Shown one piece after another: positions 14,860 to 21,463 of a stretch of DNA of 21,463 bases. Numbering within the stretch: the stretch's first letter is position 1; each line of letters begins with the position of its first letter. Made by a program: the position numbers and the translations under genes. Below the pieces are notes generated by a model. It had not been told where the DNA came from and searched no databases. It saw only the letters and a list, made by a program, of their open reading frames with translations. Origin of the DNA: Pseudoxanthomonas suwonensis (GTDB taxonomy: Bacteria > Pseudomonadota > Gammaproteobacteria > Xanthomonadales > Xanthomonadaceae); NCBI GenBank assembly GCA_003240695.1, contig QFNC01000034.1, positions 1-21,463 on the forward strand, in the 5' to 3' direction.

Positions 14860-15953
14860 GGGTCACTGCGGTCACCACATGGTTCCCTACGGCCACGGCC
14901 AGTTCACGAGGAAGTTTCGTGGTCCGAGATCTTCAGGCGATCCATGAGCATCACGACATTCGTATGGTGCACCTCGTTCCCCCACAGGACGACGATGGCA
15001 GTCGCCGCTCGGTTGTCGATGGCATAGACACCCTTCGCATCCCGATGAACCCGAAGGACCCGTGGTCGGTCCTGAATGCCAGCAGGCACTTGCGTGTCGC
15101 GCTGCGCGACGCAGATCTGGTCCATTCCATGGCCTTCTCCGCGTTGCTGCCGTTCCGCACGGGTGTCGATACCGGCGTCCCGTGGGTCCACACCGAGCAC
15201 TGGTCAGCCATCACCACCCCGGCCACGCTGCCAGCGCCGGTGCGCCCTGCACTGCCTCTCCTGCTGAAGCTCCTGCGTCGTCCCACCCTGGTGACCGCGG
15301 TGTGCGAGTATCTCGCAGCACCCATCCGTTCGGTTCGCGGGCAGGGACCGGTGGAGGTCGTTCCCTGCATCGTCGATCCCCATCCGCTCACCCCGCGACG
15401 TAGCAGGGAGGACAACTCCCTGCGCATGGTGTCCACAGGCGGGCTGATCCCACGCAAGGACCCGCTGCTCGCGGTGGACACCGTCGCCGAGCTCGTCTCC
15501 CGAGACGTCGACGCTCATCTGTCGTGGATCGGCGAAGGGCCATTACGTGACGAGGTCACCTCACGCATCCGCGACCTCAGCCTTCAGTCACGGGTGTCCC
15601 TGCTCGGCTCACGCTCTGCCGACGGAGTTCGGGAGGGTCTCGGGGAGGCCGACCTGTTCTTCGGGCCGACGCGTGCAGACAACTTCTTCGTATCTGCCGC
15701 CGAGGCCATTGTGGCGGGGCGTCCCGTTGTGCTGGGCGCCACTGGCGGGCAGGGCGAGTACCTCGATTCTTCGGTAGGCGCTCTCGTCGCCTCACAGACC
15801 GCGTCAGCATATGCCGACGCGGTTCAGGATGTGGACGCTCGCACCCGCGCACTCAGCTCTGCGCAGATCGCCTCGACCATCGGTACATCGTTCTCGGCCA
15901 CCGAGGTGGGGAGGGCATACGCGCGCGTATACGAGCAGGCTCTCAACCTCTGA
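14856..15953 (+). CDS. Glycosyltransferase family 4
   Basis: The 365-residue protein has a GT-B fold. The N-terminal half contains VTTWFPTATASSRGSFV, a glycine-bearing nucleotide-loop equivalent, and VHTEHWSAI. The donor half has STGGLIPRKDPLLAVD, a classic GT4 'G-x-L-x-x-x-K-x' strand, then WIGEGPLRDEV, FFGPTRADNFFVSAAEAI and AGRPVVLGATGGQGEYLD. The conserved Glu of the E-x7-E region is in SAAEAIV. It is the second gene of the two-gene plus-strand unit and its ATG overlaps the previous stop, so it is probably translated by coupling. Its stop overlaps the convergent glycosyltransferase's stop region by 11 bases. Substrates are unknown. Confidence 0.87.
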   Translation: MRVTAVTTWFPTATASSRGSFVVRDLQAIHEHHDIRMVHLVPPQDDDGSRRSVVDGIDTLRIPMNPKDPWSVLNASRHLRVALRDADLVHSMAFSALLPFRTGVDTGVPWVHTEHWSAITTPATLPAPVRPALPLLLKLLRRPTLVTAVCEYLAAPIRSVRGQGPVEVVPCIVDPHPLTPRRSREDNSLRMVSTGGLIPRKDPLLAVDTVAELVSRDVDAHLSWIGEGPLRDEVTSRIRDLSLQSRVSLLGSRSADGVREGLGEADLFFGPTRADNFFVSAAEAIVAGRPVVLGATGGQGEYLDSSVGALVASQTASAYADAVQDVDARTRALSSAQIASTIGTSFSATEVGRAYARVYEQALNL

Positions 15954-17064
15954 GATCGTCGGCCACCTTGCGGGCCCGAGCCTGCCACGTGGTGGCTTCC
16001 CGCGCTGTACGTGTCTTCTCCTTCATCCGTAGGACCTCTGCGGGATCAGACACGAGCTCGGACAGTTGTTTGACGATCGCATCGCGACCGTAGTCGACGG
16101 TCCATCCCGCACCGAGCTGGTCGACGACTCCTCCGGCATGAGTGGATCGCGTAGCGAGCACTGGCTTGCCGTGACCGATGTACTCGAAGAGCTTCACAGG
16201 CGCAGCGAAGTCTCGGTACTCGGCCGGCTCGACCAGCAAGGCGCAAACATCGGCTTCGGCGAACAGGCCGAGCAACTCGTCGCCACTGCGGTGAACGACC
16301 TCGATGTTGGGCCCGAGGTACGAGTCGTACTCGTCACGCACCGCGGCCCAGGAGTCCTCCGGCGTACAGAAGATCACTCGCGCGGACGGTACCGCGGAGG
16401 CAGCCGCGAAGAACTCGTGCATCCGGTAGTACTCGGAGATGTTCCCGACGTAGAGGACGGTGAACGGACCCTCGGTCTCTGGGACATCGTGGATGCGCCC
16501 GCCGGGGGGGAGCTCATCGATCTGCTCGGGGCGAAGGCGCGGAACGTAGGGCGCCATGGCACGAGACGGCAGGTACACCTTGTCAACCCAGCGGCGGTAG
16601 GCGAGCAGTTCAGCATGGTAGAGCGTCGTGGTCCCGGCGGCGACCACGCGCCCCACCTGCGCGACATACGCCGGGAAGCGCCAGTACACGTCGCGGTAGA
16701 AGAGACCGGAGCGCACCCCGCGCCGTCGCAACATACGCAGCAGTTGCAGATCGACCAGTGGATGGGTGGGAAGGTGATGGGGCTCAGTTAGCAGTGTGGG
16801 CATTGTGGAGTTCTCGAAGTACGCAAAATCGAGCATGCCTCCGTCGTCGAGAAACTCTTGGACCCGGCCCAGCGCCCTTTTCCTCTCGGTGCCGCGCCCT
16901 TGAACCTCAAGAACGGTGTAGCCGATCTCCTCAAACGCATCGCGCATGCAGAGAGGCCGGATTCCGGAACCGGTGGAACGGCCCCTCAAAGGGTAAGGGG
17001 CGTGGAACAGCATTGTCCCCCGTGCCAGTTGATGACGCACATCGCCGTCGGCCACGCGGCTCAT
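15943..17064 (-). CDS. Glycosyltransferase family 4-like
   Basis: This protein of about 373 residues has an N-terminal segment MLFHAPYPLRGRSTGSGIRP, with the Ser/Thr-Gly-rich loop of GT-B enzymes. LFYRDVYWRFP and LPSRAMAPYVP follow. The donor-binding half has VLYVGNISEYYRMHEFF and VKLFEYIGHGKPVLATR, the usual 'K-x-F-E-Y-x-x-x-G-K-P-V' motif with its conserved Glu. The start at 17064 is chosen for its GGAGGA site nine bases upstream (17074-17079). An earlier ATG at 17094, with a weaker AGGA site, would add ten disordered residues. The gene follows the DUF6541 gene with a gap of about 50 bases (19 if the earlier start is used), so it is the last member of the minus-strand wlb-like operon. Donor and acceptor are unknown. 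Confidence 0.83.
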   Translation of the reverse strand: MSRVADGDVRHQLARGTMLFHAPYPLRGRSTGSGIRPLCMRDAFEEIGYTVLEVQGRGTERKRALGRVQEFLDDGGMLDFAYFENSTMPTLLTEPHHLPTHPLVDLQLLRMLRRRGVRSGLFYRDVYWRFPAYVAQVGRVVAAGTTTLYHAELLAYRRWVDKVYLPSRAMAPYVPRLRPEQIDELPPGGRIHDVPETEGPFTVLYVGNISEYYRMHEFFAAASAVPSARVIFCTPEDSWAAVRDEYDSYLGPNIEVVHRSGDELLGLFAEADVCALLVEPAEYRDFAAPVKLFEYIGHGKPVLATRSTHAGGVVDQLGAGWTVDYGRDAIVKQLSELVSDPAEVLRMKEKTRTAREATTWQARARKVADDLRG

Positions 17065-17113
17065 GCCGGTTGTTCCTCCATCGTCAGCGCTCATTGAGTC
17101 ATCCTGCGGGATC

Positions 17114-19108
17114 TCAGCATGGAAGGTCCACCTCGTACAGTACGTGTCCGTCACTTTCCGCGACAACGGTGAGGTACTCCTCGGGGAAGGACCTCACGCC
17201 TTCGTAGAGCCTGTCCACCTCGGAAGGATTGATGACATCGGCTGACATGGGGCCGTGATCTTCGTAGATATGCGTGATCCCAAGGTTCTTGGCGGATTCG
17301 CACGCCCTGTTCCCCGGGCCGATGTCCCAACCGTAGGTCGAAACCCGTCCTGAATCGACCGTCTTTGGAGTCGTCATGGATGGCAGAACCACCGTCACAC
17401 CTGAAGCGAACCAGTAGGCTGGCGTACCGTCGTACGGTATACCCAAGACCACCGCATCCGGCCCCAGATCCTCGGCAGTCCGCTCGATGAACTCGTACTC
17501 CTCTGGGGTGAGATATGTCAGGCCAACTTTCTCTCCGCCGAGGTACTCCGTCGACGCCAGCAGGCGCACCCGCTGAGGGTTCGCCGCAGCGATTATGGAC
17601 ACGAGCACGAGTAGGACTGTGAGCGCGCCGGCCACCAGCCGGGGGCGCCCCTTGAGCAGGAGGTCGGCTCCCCCCTGTGCCACAGCGAGCACCCCATGAC
17701 CGGCAAGGATCAGCATGCCCACCGAGTAGAGGGGGCCGAGCCGTTCTCGGCCCCCGTACCACGGGCCCGTCAGCCCATGGAGCAGGTCAGAGGTCGACTG
17801 GGTGAATACCGCGAGCAACGCGGCCACAGCAGTGACGATCAGGAACGCGATGCCTTGCATGCTCCTCCGCCGCAGGACGAATACTGCACCAGCAGCTGCG
17901 AGCGCCAGGATCGGTGCGATCTCGAACGGGGACGTAGGGAGTCCGGAAACACGCGGGGTGTCAGAGAGCAGCCGTACCGCATGGACCAGCGGTGAATTGT
18001 GGTCCTCCAAAGGAGTCAGCGAGGCCATTCGCTGGCCGAGAAGGGAGACCACGGGGACTGCGACGCCGACCGCAGCGACCATCAATACCAGGCCGACGAC
18101 CCCAGACTTGCGCGTACGCGGTTCCAGCGCCCTGCTCAGTAGCATGGCGGCCACGATTGCAGCCGCAGCCACGGCGAGGGAGACCCCGACAGTAGGATGC
18201 ACGCTGGCAACGCCCGCGACGACAAGAGCACCGCCAGTGCGCGAGGCACATACTCCCGATACTCGCAGTGCACCGGGCAGCATAACCAGCCACAGACCGG
18301 CGATCCCTGCCGGCAGCAGGGCCGAGGCCAGAGCGAATGGCCAGAATCCTTTCGCCAGCGCGAGTGCCGGCAAGCTGAGGAAGAGCCCACTGGTTGCGGC
18401 CGCACCGATAATCGCAGCATGCCGTAACCATGGGTCGACATCGATGGGAAGTAGGAGCGCGATCAGCGCAGCCACCCCAGGCCCCAGCAGTGCCAACGTT
18501 GCGACCACCACCGCATTGGACGACACCACCACATCGGCGGGCACCAGTGATGCCACCATGTGCCAAATAGTCGGGTAGTAGTGCTCCGCGCCTCCGTACA
18601 ACGGTGCCAACGCGGTCAGAGGGAAGGCGTCACCCAGCTCACGTACGAAGGCGACGGCGGAATGGTGGAAGAAGGCATCGTAAGAGATGTTGGGAGTGTC
18701 TGCCGCCCCGATGGTTAGGGTGGCGGGCAAGACTACGGCGATGGATCCGACAGTTCCACCGATCGCAACGGATGTGGCCGTTCCTGCCGGTCTGCTGTGT
18801 GCGACGTGCCTGGCACAGTCCTGGGTGTAGGTACTCCGCATCCGCCGCAAGAGCGGCCACGCCCATGCGGCCACCATCATCAGTAGAAGGACAACGACGG
18901 TAGCGAGGGGGGTCCAGGGAATACCTGTCAGATGGAGTGCCGTGGATGTCAAAAGAAGCATGAGGCACGTGACGGCTGGCCCCACTGGCACGACGAACCA
19001 CCACGGAAGCCTCAGGGCCCTCAGCACTACCGCACCGGGGATGCACAGCAGGACCAGGGCAAGACCAACCGGCAGGAACCAGTCCGTCACGCCTTCGAAT
19101 GAAAACAT
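17114..19108 (-). CDS. DUF6541-type polytopic membrane protein, GT-C-like (second copy)
   Basis: The 664-residue protein has about a dozen hydrophobic segments and a C-terminal extracytoplasmic domain of about 130 residues. The loop near residue 144 reads YDAFFHHSA, followed by YYPTIWHMVASLVP (177-190). These align with WDTLYHLSA and YPAGFHALASLVP of the protein at 3039-4988. Near the end, RACESAKNLGITHIY (601-615) parallels HCQNFLDHGIGYIY. Acidic residues in the first loop suggest a GT-C-like enzyme acting outside the membrane on a polyprenyl-linked sugar; this is inference. No good Shine-Dalgarno precedes ATG 19108. It lies 19 bases after the Gfo/Idh/MocA gene and probably depends on coupling. 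It is clearly diverged from the first copy, so the two likely have different substrates. Confidence 0.7.
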   Translation of the reverse strand: MFSFEGVTDWFLPVGLALVLLCIPGAVVLRALRLPWWFVVPVGPAVTCLMLLLTSTALHLTGIPWTPLATVVVLLLMMVAAWAWPLLRRMRSTYTQDCARHVAHSRPAGTATSVAIGGTVGSIAVVLPATLTIGAADTPNISYDAFFHHSAVAFVRELGDAFPLTALAPLYGGAEHYYPTIWHMVASLVPADVVVSSNAVVVATLALLGPGVAALIALLLPIDVDPWLRHAAIIGAAATSGLFLSLPALALAKGFWPFALASALLPAGIAGLWLVMLPGALRVSGVCASRTGGALVVAGVASVHPTVGVSLAVAAAAIVAAMLLSRALEPRTRKSGVVGLVLMVAAVGVAVPVVSLLGQRMASLTPLEDHNSPLVHAVRLLSDTPRVSGLPTSPFEIAPILALAAAGAVFVLRRRSMQGIAFLIVTAVAALLAVFTQSTSDLLHGLTGPWYGGRERLGPLYSVGMLILAGHGVLAVAQGGADLLLKGRPRLVAGALTVLLVLVSIIAAANPQRVRLLASTEYLGGEKVGLTYLTPEEYEFIERTAEDLGPDAVVLGIPYDGTPAYWFASGVTVVLPSMTTPKTVDSGRVSTYGWDIGPGNRACESAKNLGITHIYEDHGPMSADVINPSEVDRLYEGVRSFPEEYLTVVAESDGHVLYEVDLPC

Positions 19109-19127
19109 CGACCGACAGCGGCGGGGA

Positions 19128-20144
19128 TCACGTCTGCTGGGAATCGAGCGCCACGACCCGCCCGTCCCGCGCGCTCTCCAGCACGGCCTCGACGGCCCGC
19201 ACGGTGTGCAGGCCCTCGCGCATGGTGACGATGTTGGAGTCGTCCAGGCCGAGGACGGCGTCGCGGAACGCCTCGTGCTCGGTCCTCAGCGGCTCCTTGC
19301 GCTGCAGCGCGTAGCGCACCATGTCGCCCTCGCTGACGCCCCGGAACGACGCCATCGACTCCCAGAGGTTGGTGGCGCTCTCGCCGTTGGCGTAGAACGT
19401 GAGGTCGGCGGTGAGGGTGTCACCCACCAGGGTGCCCTTCTCGCCGGTGACGACGGTGACCCGTTCCTTGAAGGGGGAGAGCCAGTTCACCAGGTGGCCG
19501 GTGATGGTGCCGTTGGACAGGGTGCCGGCGATCGAGACCATGTCCTCGTCCTCGCGGCCGCTGCGGCGGGTGGAGGTGGCCCCCACCGAGGCGAACGGGG
19601 ACTGCGCCACCCAGGCGGTGAGGTCCAGGTCGTGGGTGGCGAGGTCCTTGACCACGCCCACGTCGGAGATGCGGGCGGGGAAGCCGCCCTGACGGCGGGT
19701 GGCGATCTGGTAGAGCTCACCGAGCTGGCCGTCGGCGATGCGCTTGCGCATCTCTTGCAGGGCGGGGTTGTAGCGCTCGATGTAGCCCACGGCGCCCACG
19801 AGGCCCGCCTTCTCGTAGGCGGCGGTGATCTCCTCGGCCTCGCCGATGTCGAAGGCGAGCGGCTTCTCCACCAGGGTGTGCACCCCGGCCTCGGCGAGGG
19901 CGAGGGCGACGTCCTTGTGGAACTGGGTGGGCACGGCCACCACGGCGTAGTCGAGCCCGGCATCGATCAGGGCGTCGATGTCGGGCAGCACGTCGTAGCC
20001 GGGGACGGCGCCGTGGGGGTCACCGTGGGCGTCGGCCACGGCTACCAGGTCCACGCCCTCGAGGGCCTTGAGGTTGCGGGCGTGGTGGCGGCCCATCATG
20101 CCCAGGCCGATCAGCCCGGCCCGCAGGGTCTTCGTCGTGTTCAT
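19128..20144 (-). CDS. Gfo/Idh/MocA-family dehydrogenase, WlbA/WbpB-like
   Basis: The 338-residue protein has an N-terminal Rossmann loop GLIGLGMMGRHHARN (10-24) and the family signature EKP at 93-95 in LVEKPLAFD. The substrate domain contains GYIERYNPAL and VVKDLATHDLDL, where the Asp-x-x-x-His-Asp pattern supplies active-site residues. In Wlb/Wbp pathways this enzyme oxidises C3 of UDP-GlcNAcA with NAD. The adjacent aminotransferase and acetyltransferase genes make that assignment strong. Homologous inositol or other sugar dehydrogenases are the fallback. The ATG overlaps the aminotransferase stop by one base (TGATG). Codon use is strongly biased to G/C in third position, like the other nucleotide-sugar genes here and unlike the central glycosyltransferases. 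Confidence 0.88.
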   Translation of the reverse strand: MNTTKTLRAGLIGLGMMGRHHARNLKALEGVDLVAVADAHGDPHGAVPGYDVLPDIDALIDAGLDYAVVAVPTQFHKDVALALAEAGVHTLVEKPLAFDIGEAEEITAAYEKAGLVGAVGYIERYNPALQEMRKRIADGQLGELYQIATRRQGGFPARISDVGVVKDLATHDLDLTAWVAQSPFASVGATSTRRSGREDEDMVSIAGTLSNGTITGHLVNWLSPFKERVTVVTGEKGTLVGDTLTADLTFYANGESATNLWESMASFRGVSEGDMVRYALQRKEPLRTEHEAFRDAVLGLDDSNIVTMREGLHTVRAVEAVLESARDGRVVALDSQQT

Positions 20145-21265
20145 CAGGCTCCTGCCTTGGCGACGGTGTTCACCGCGTCGATGACGCGCTGCGCGTCCTC
20201 ATCGGTGACGGAGGGGTGGACGGGCAGGGAGAGGACTTCCTGGGCCACCTTCTCGGTGACGGGGAGGTCCAGCTCGAGGCCGTAGGAGGGCAGGCGGTGG
20301 ACGGGGGTGGGGTAGTACACGCCGCAGCCCACCTTGTGCTCCTCGCGCAGAGCGGTGGCGAAGCGGTCGCGCTGCTCGCCGGTCGCGCCGTCGATGCGGA
20401 TCGTGTACTGGTGGTACACGTGGGTGGCCTGCTCGCGCACCACGGGAGTGACCACGCCCTGCAGTTCGGCGTCGAAGCGGGCGGCGAGCTCCTGGCGTCG
20501 CTTCGTCCAGCCACCGATCTTTGTCAGCTGCACGCGGCCGATGGCGGCGTGGATGTCGGTCATGCGGTTGTTGAAGCCGGCGATCTCGTTGGCGTACTGC
20601 TTCTCCATGCCCTGGTTGCGCAGCAGGCGCACCACGCGGGCCAGCTCGCCGTCCTCGCAGGCGACCATGCCGCCCTCACCGCTGGTCATGTTCTTGGTGG
20701 GGTACAGGGAGTACATCGCCCCGCGACCGAAGGAGCCCACCTGCTTGCCGTCCCACGTGGCGCCGTGGGCCTGGGCGGCGTCCTCGAACACCCACAGGTC
20801 GTGCTCACGGGCGATCTCCATGATCGCGTCCATGGGGGCGGGGTGGCCGTACAGGTGCACCGGCTGGATGCCGACGGTGCGATCGGTGATGGCGGCGCGC
20901 ACGGCCTCGGGGTCGATGCAGAAGGTCTCGGGGTCGATGTCCACGAACACCGGCACTGCGCCGGAGACGGCCACGGAGTTTGCGGTGGCGGCGAAGGTGA
21001 AGGAGGGGACGATGACCTCGTCACCGGGCTTCAGGCCCGCGGCGAGCATCCCCAGGTGCTGACCGGAGGTCCCGGAGTTCACGGCCACGCACTCGCGGCC
21101 GCCAGCGAGCTGCGCGGAGAACTCCTCCTCGAATGCCTTGACCTCGGGGCCCTGGGCGATCATGCCTGAGGCGAGGACGCGGTCCACGGCCTCGCGCTCC
21201 TCGGTGCCGATGATCGGCTTCGCGGCCGGGATCATCGGCAGGTCCTGGGTGCTCTGGGTGTTCAT
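20144..21265 (-). CDS. DegT/DnrJ/EryC1-family PLP aminotransferase, WlbC/WbpE-like
   Basis: The 373-residue protein has the typical family length. Landmarks are SGTSG (65-69) for phosphate binding, PSFTFAATANSV, VFEDAAQAHGA with Asp162 and Gln165 near the cofactor, and the PLP lysine Lys191 in SLYPTKNMTSGEGGM. FNNRMTDIHAAIG and a late YYPTPVHRLPSY segment are also characteristic. In Wlb/Wbp pathways this enzyme transaminates UDP-3-keto-GlcNAcA to UDP-GlcNAc3NA, using glutamate. ATG 21265 overlaps the acetyltransferase stop as ATGA. A longer frame to 21400 was rejected because it lies inside that gene and gives an Arg-rich, non-homologous N-terminus. Assignment to this pathway rests on the neighbours; other sugar aminotransferases share the motifs. 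Confidence 0.9.
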   Translation of the reverse strand: MNTQSTQDLPMIPAAKPIIGTEEREAVDRVLASGMIAQGPEVKAFEEEFSAQLAGGRECVAVNSGTSGQHLGMLAAGLKPGDEVIVPSFTFAATANSVAVSGAVPVFVDIDPETFCIDPEAVRAAITDRTVGIQPVHLYGHPAPMDAIMEIAREHDLWVFEDAAQAHGATWDGKQVGSFGRGAMYSLYPTKNMTSGEGGMVACEDGELARVVRLLRNQGMEKQYANEIAGFNNRMTDIHAAIGRVQLTKIGGWTKRRQELAARFDAELQGVVTPVVREQATHVYHQYTIRIDGATGEQRDRFATALREEHKVGCGVYYPTPVHRLPSYGLELDLPVTEKVAQEVLSLPVHPSVTDEDAQRVIDAVNTVAKAGA

Positions 21266-21463
21266 GCGGTCCGTCCGTCCTTGTCGTCGGTTGCGGGGTC
21301 GTCGTCGGTGTCGTCGTCCAGCGGGGCCGGGCGCGGTGCATCGATCACGGGGGTGGAGGCGAGTTGGAGACCGCCGGTGGTCTCGTCGGGGATGTACCAC
21401 TCACCGGTGGTGGGGCACACCCAGGCGTCAGTGCCGTCGGAGGCAGGCAGGAGCTTCTCCCCC
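21262..21463 (-). CDS. Probable sugar N-acetyltransferase (WlbB/WbpD-like), C-terminal fragment
   Basis: The minus-strand frame is open from the window edge to TGA at 21262-21264 and gives 66 residues. It begins GEKLLPASDGTDAWVCPTTG and continues EWYIPDE, then a Pro/Asp-rich tail (LDDDTDDDPATDDKDG). Actinobacterial hexapeptide-repeat acetyltransferases of the WlbB type often end after the beta-helix with a 'G-x-x-L ... W-x-C-P-x-T-G-x-x-Y' segment, which this matches from memory. The hexapeptide repeats are outside the window. In the pathway it would acetylate the 3-amino group of UDP-GlcNAc3NA. Position directly before the aminotransferase, with an ATGA overlap, supports this. Without the body of the protein the assignment is tentative. 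Confidence 0.5.
   Translation of the reverse strand, partial: GEKLLPASDGTDAWVCPTTGEWYIPDETTGGLQLASTPVIDAPRPAPLDDDTDDDPATDDKDGRTA

Noticed and set aside
18942..20285. Plus-strand open frame of 447 codons opposite the Gfo/Idh/MocA gene
   Set aside because: Composition is Val/Gly/His-rich with no recognisable family. The minus strand there encodes a clear dehydrogenase with its motifs intact.
1..21463. CRISPR arrays, tRNA genes, IS elements, toxin-antitoxin or phage-defence genes
   Set aside because: No spaced direct repeats, cloverleaf sequences, transposase motifs or defence domains were recognised; all sizeable genes belong to glycan synthesis.

Overview
The window reads as a chromosomal surface-polysaccharide or cell-wall-glycopolymer locus from a high-GC actinobacterium. 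The strong G/C bias at third codon positions, the frequent GTG and TTG starts and the family content (LCP, DUF2304, DUF6541) point to Micrococcales. Brachybacterium or another Dermabacteraceae member is my best guess, but it is inference and not proven. There are 17 protein genes, two of them cut by the window ends. I found no tRNA, rRNA, CRISPR array, insertion sequence or phage gene.

Layout. (1) 2-271 (+): C-terminus of a probable LCP-family ligase. (2) 284-1015 (-): GT2 polyprenyl-phosphate sugar synthase-like enzyme. (3) 1016-1241: divergent intergenic region with three perfect palindromes. (4) 1242-6058 (+): nucleotide-sugar dehydrogenase, DUF2304 membrane protein, large DUF6541 membrane protein, acyltransferase-3 protein. 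(5) 5954-8352 (-): GT4 glycosyltransferase and a non-hydrolysing UDP-sugar 2-epimerase. (6) 8428-13578 (-): three glycosyltransferases and a fused ABC exporter, all in overlapping reading frames. (7) 13579-13695: divergent promoter region. (8) 13696-15953 (+): two glycosyltransferases. (9) 15943-21463 (-), in transcription order: acetyltransferase (partial), DegT aminotransferase, Gfo/Idh/MocA dehydrogenase, a second DUF6541 protein, glycosyltransferase.

How the genes could work together. The dehydrogenase at 1242, the Gfo/Idh/MocA enzyme at 19128, the aminotransferase at 20144, the acetyltransferase at 21262 and the epimerase at 7288 match, step for step, the Pseudomonas WbpA-WbpB-WbpE-WbpD-WbpI route to UDP-2,3-diacetamido-2,3-dideoxy-mannuronic acid (UDP-ManNAc3NAcA). 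Six cytoplasmic GT-B-type glycosyltransferases would build a lipid-linked oligosaccharide, and the ABC exporter resembles the PglK type of lipid-oligosaccharide flippase. The GT2/DUF2304 pair could make a polyprenyl-phosphate sugar for use outside the membrane. The two DUF6541 proteins look like GT-C-style membrane enzymes that could use it. The acyltransferase would decorate the glycan, and an LCP protein could anchor it to peptidoglycan. No initiating phosphoglycosyltransferase, Wzx or Wzy is visible, so the set is incomplete here or non-canonical.

The nucleotide-sugar genes at the flanks look more GC-rich than the central glycosyltransferase/ABC block. This is typical of loci whose middle is exchanged between strains.
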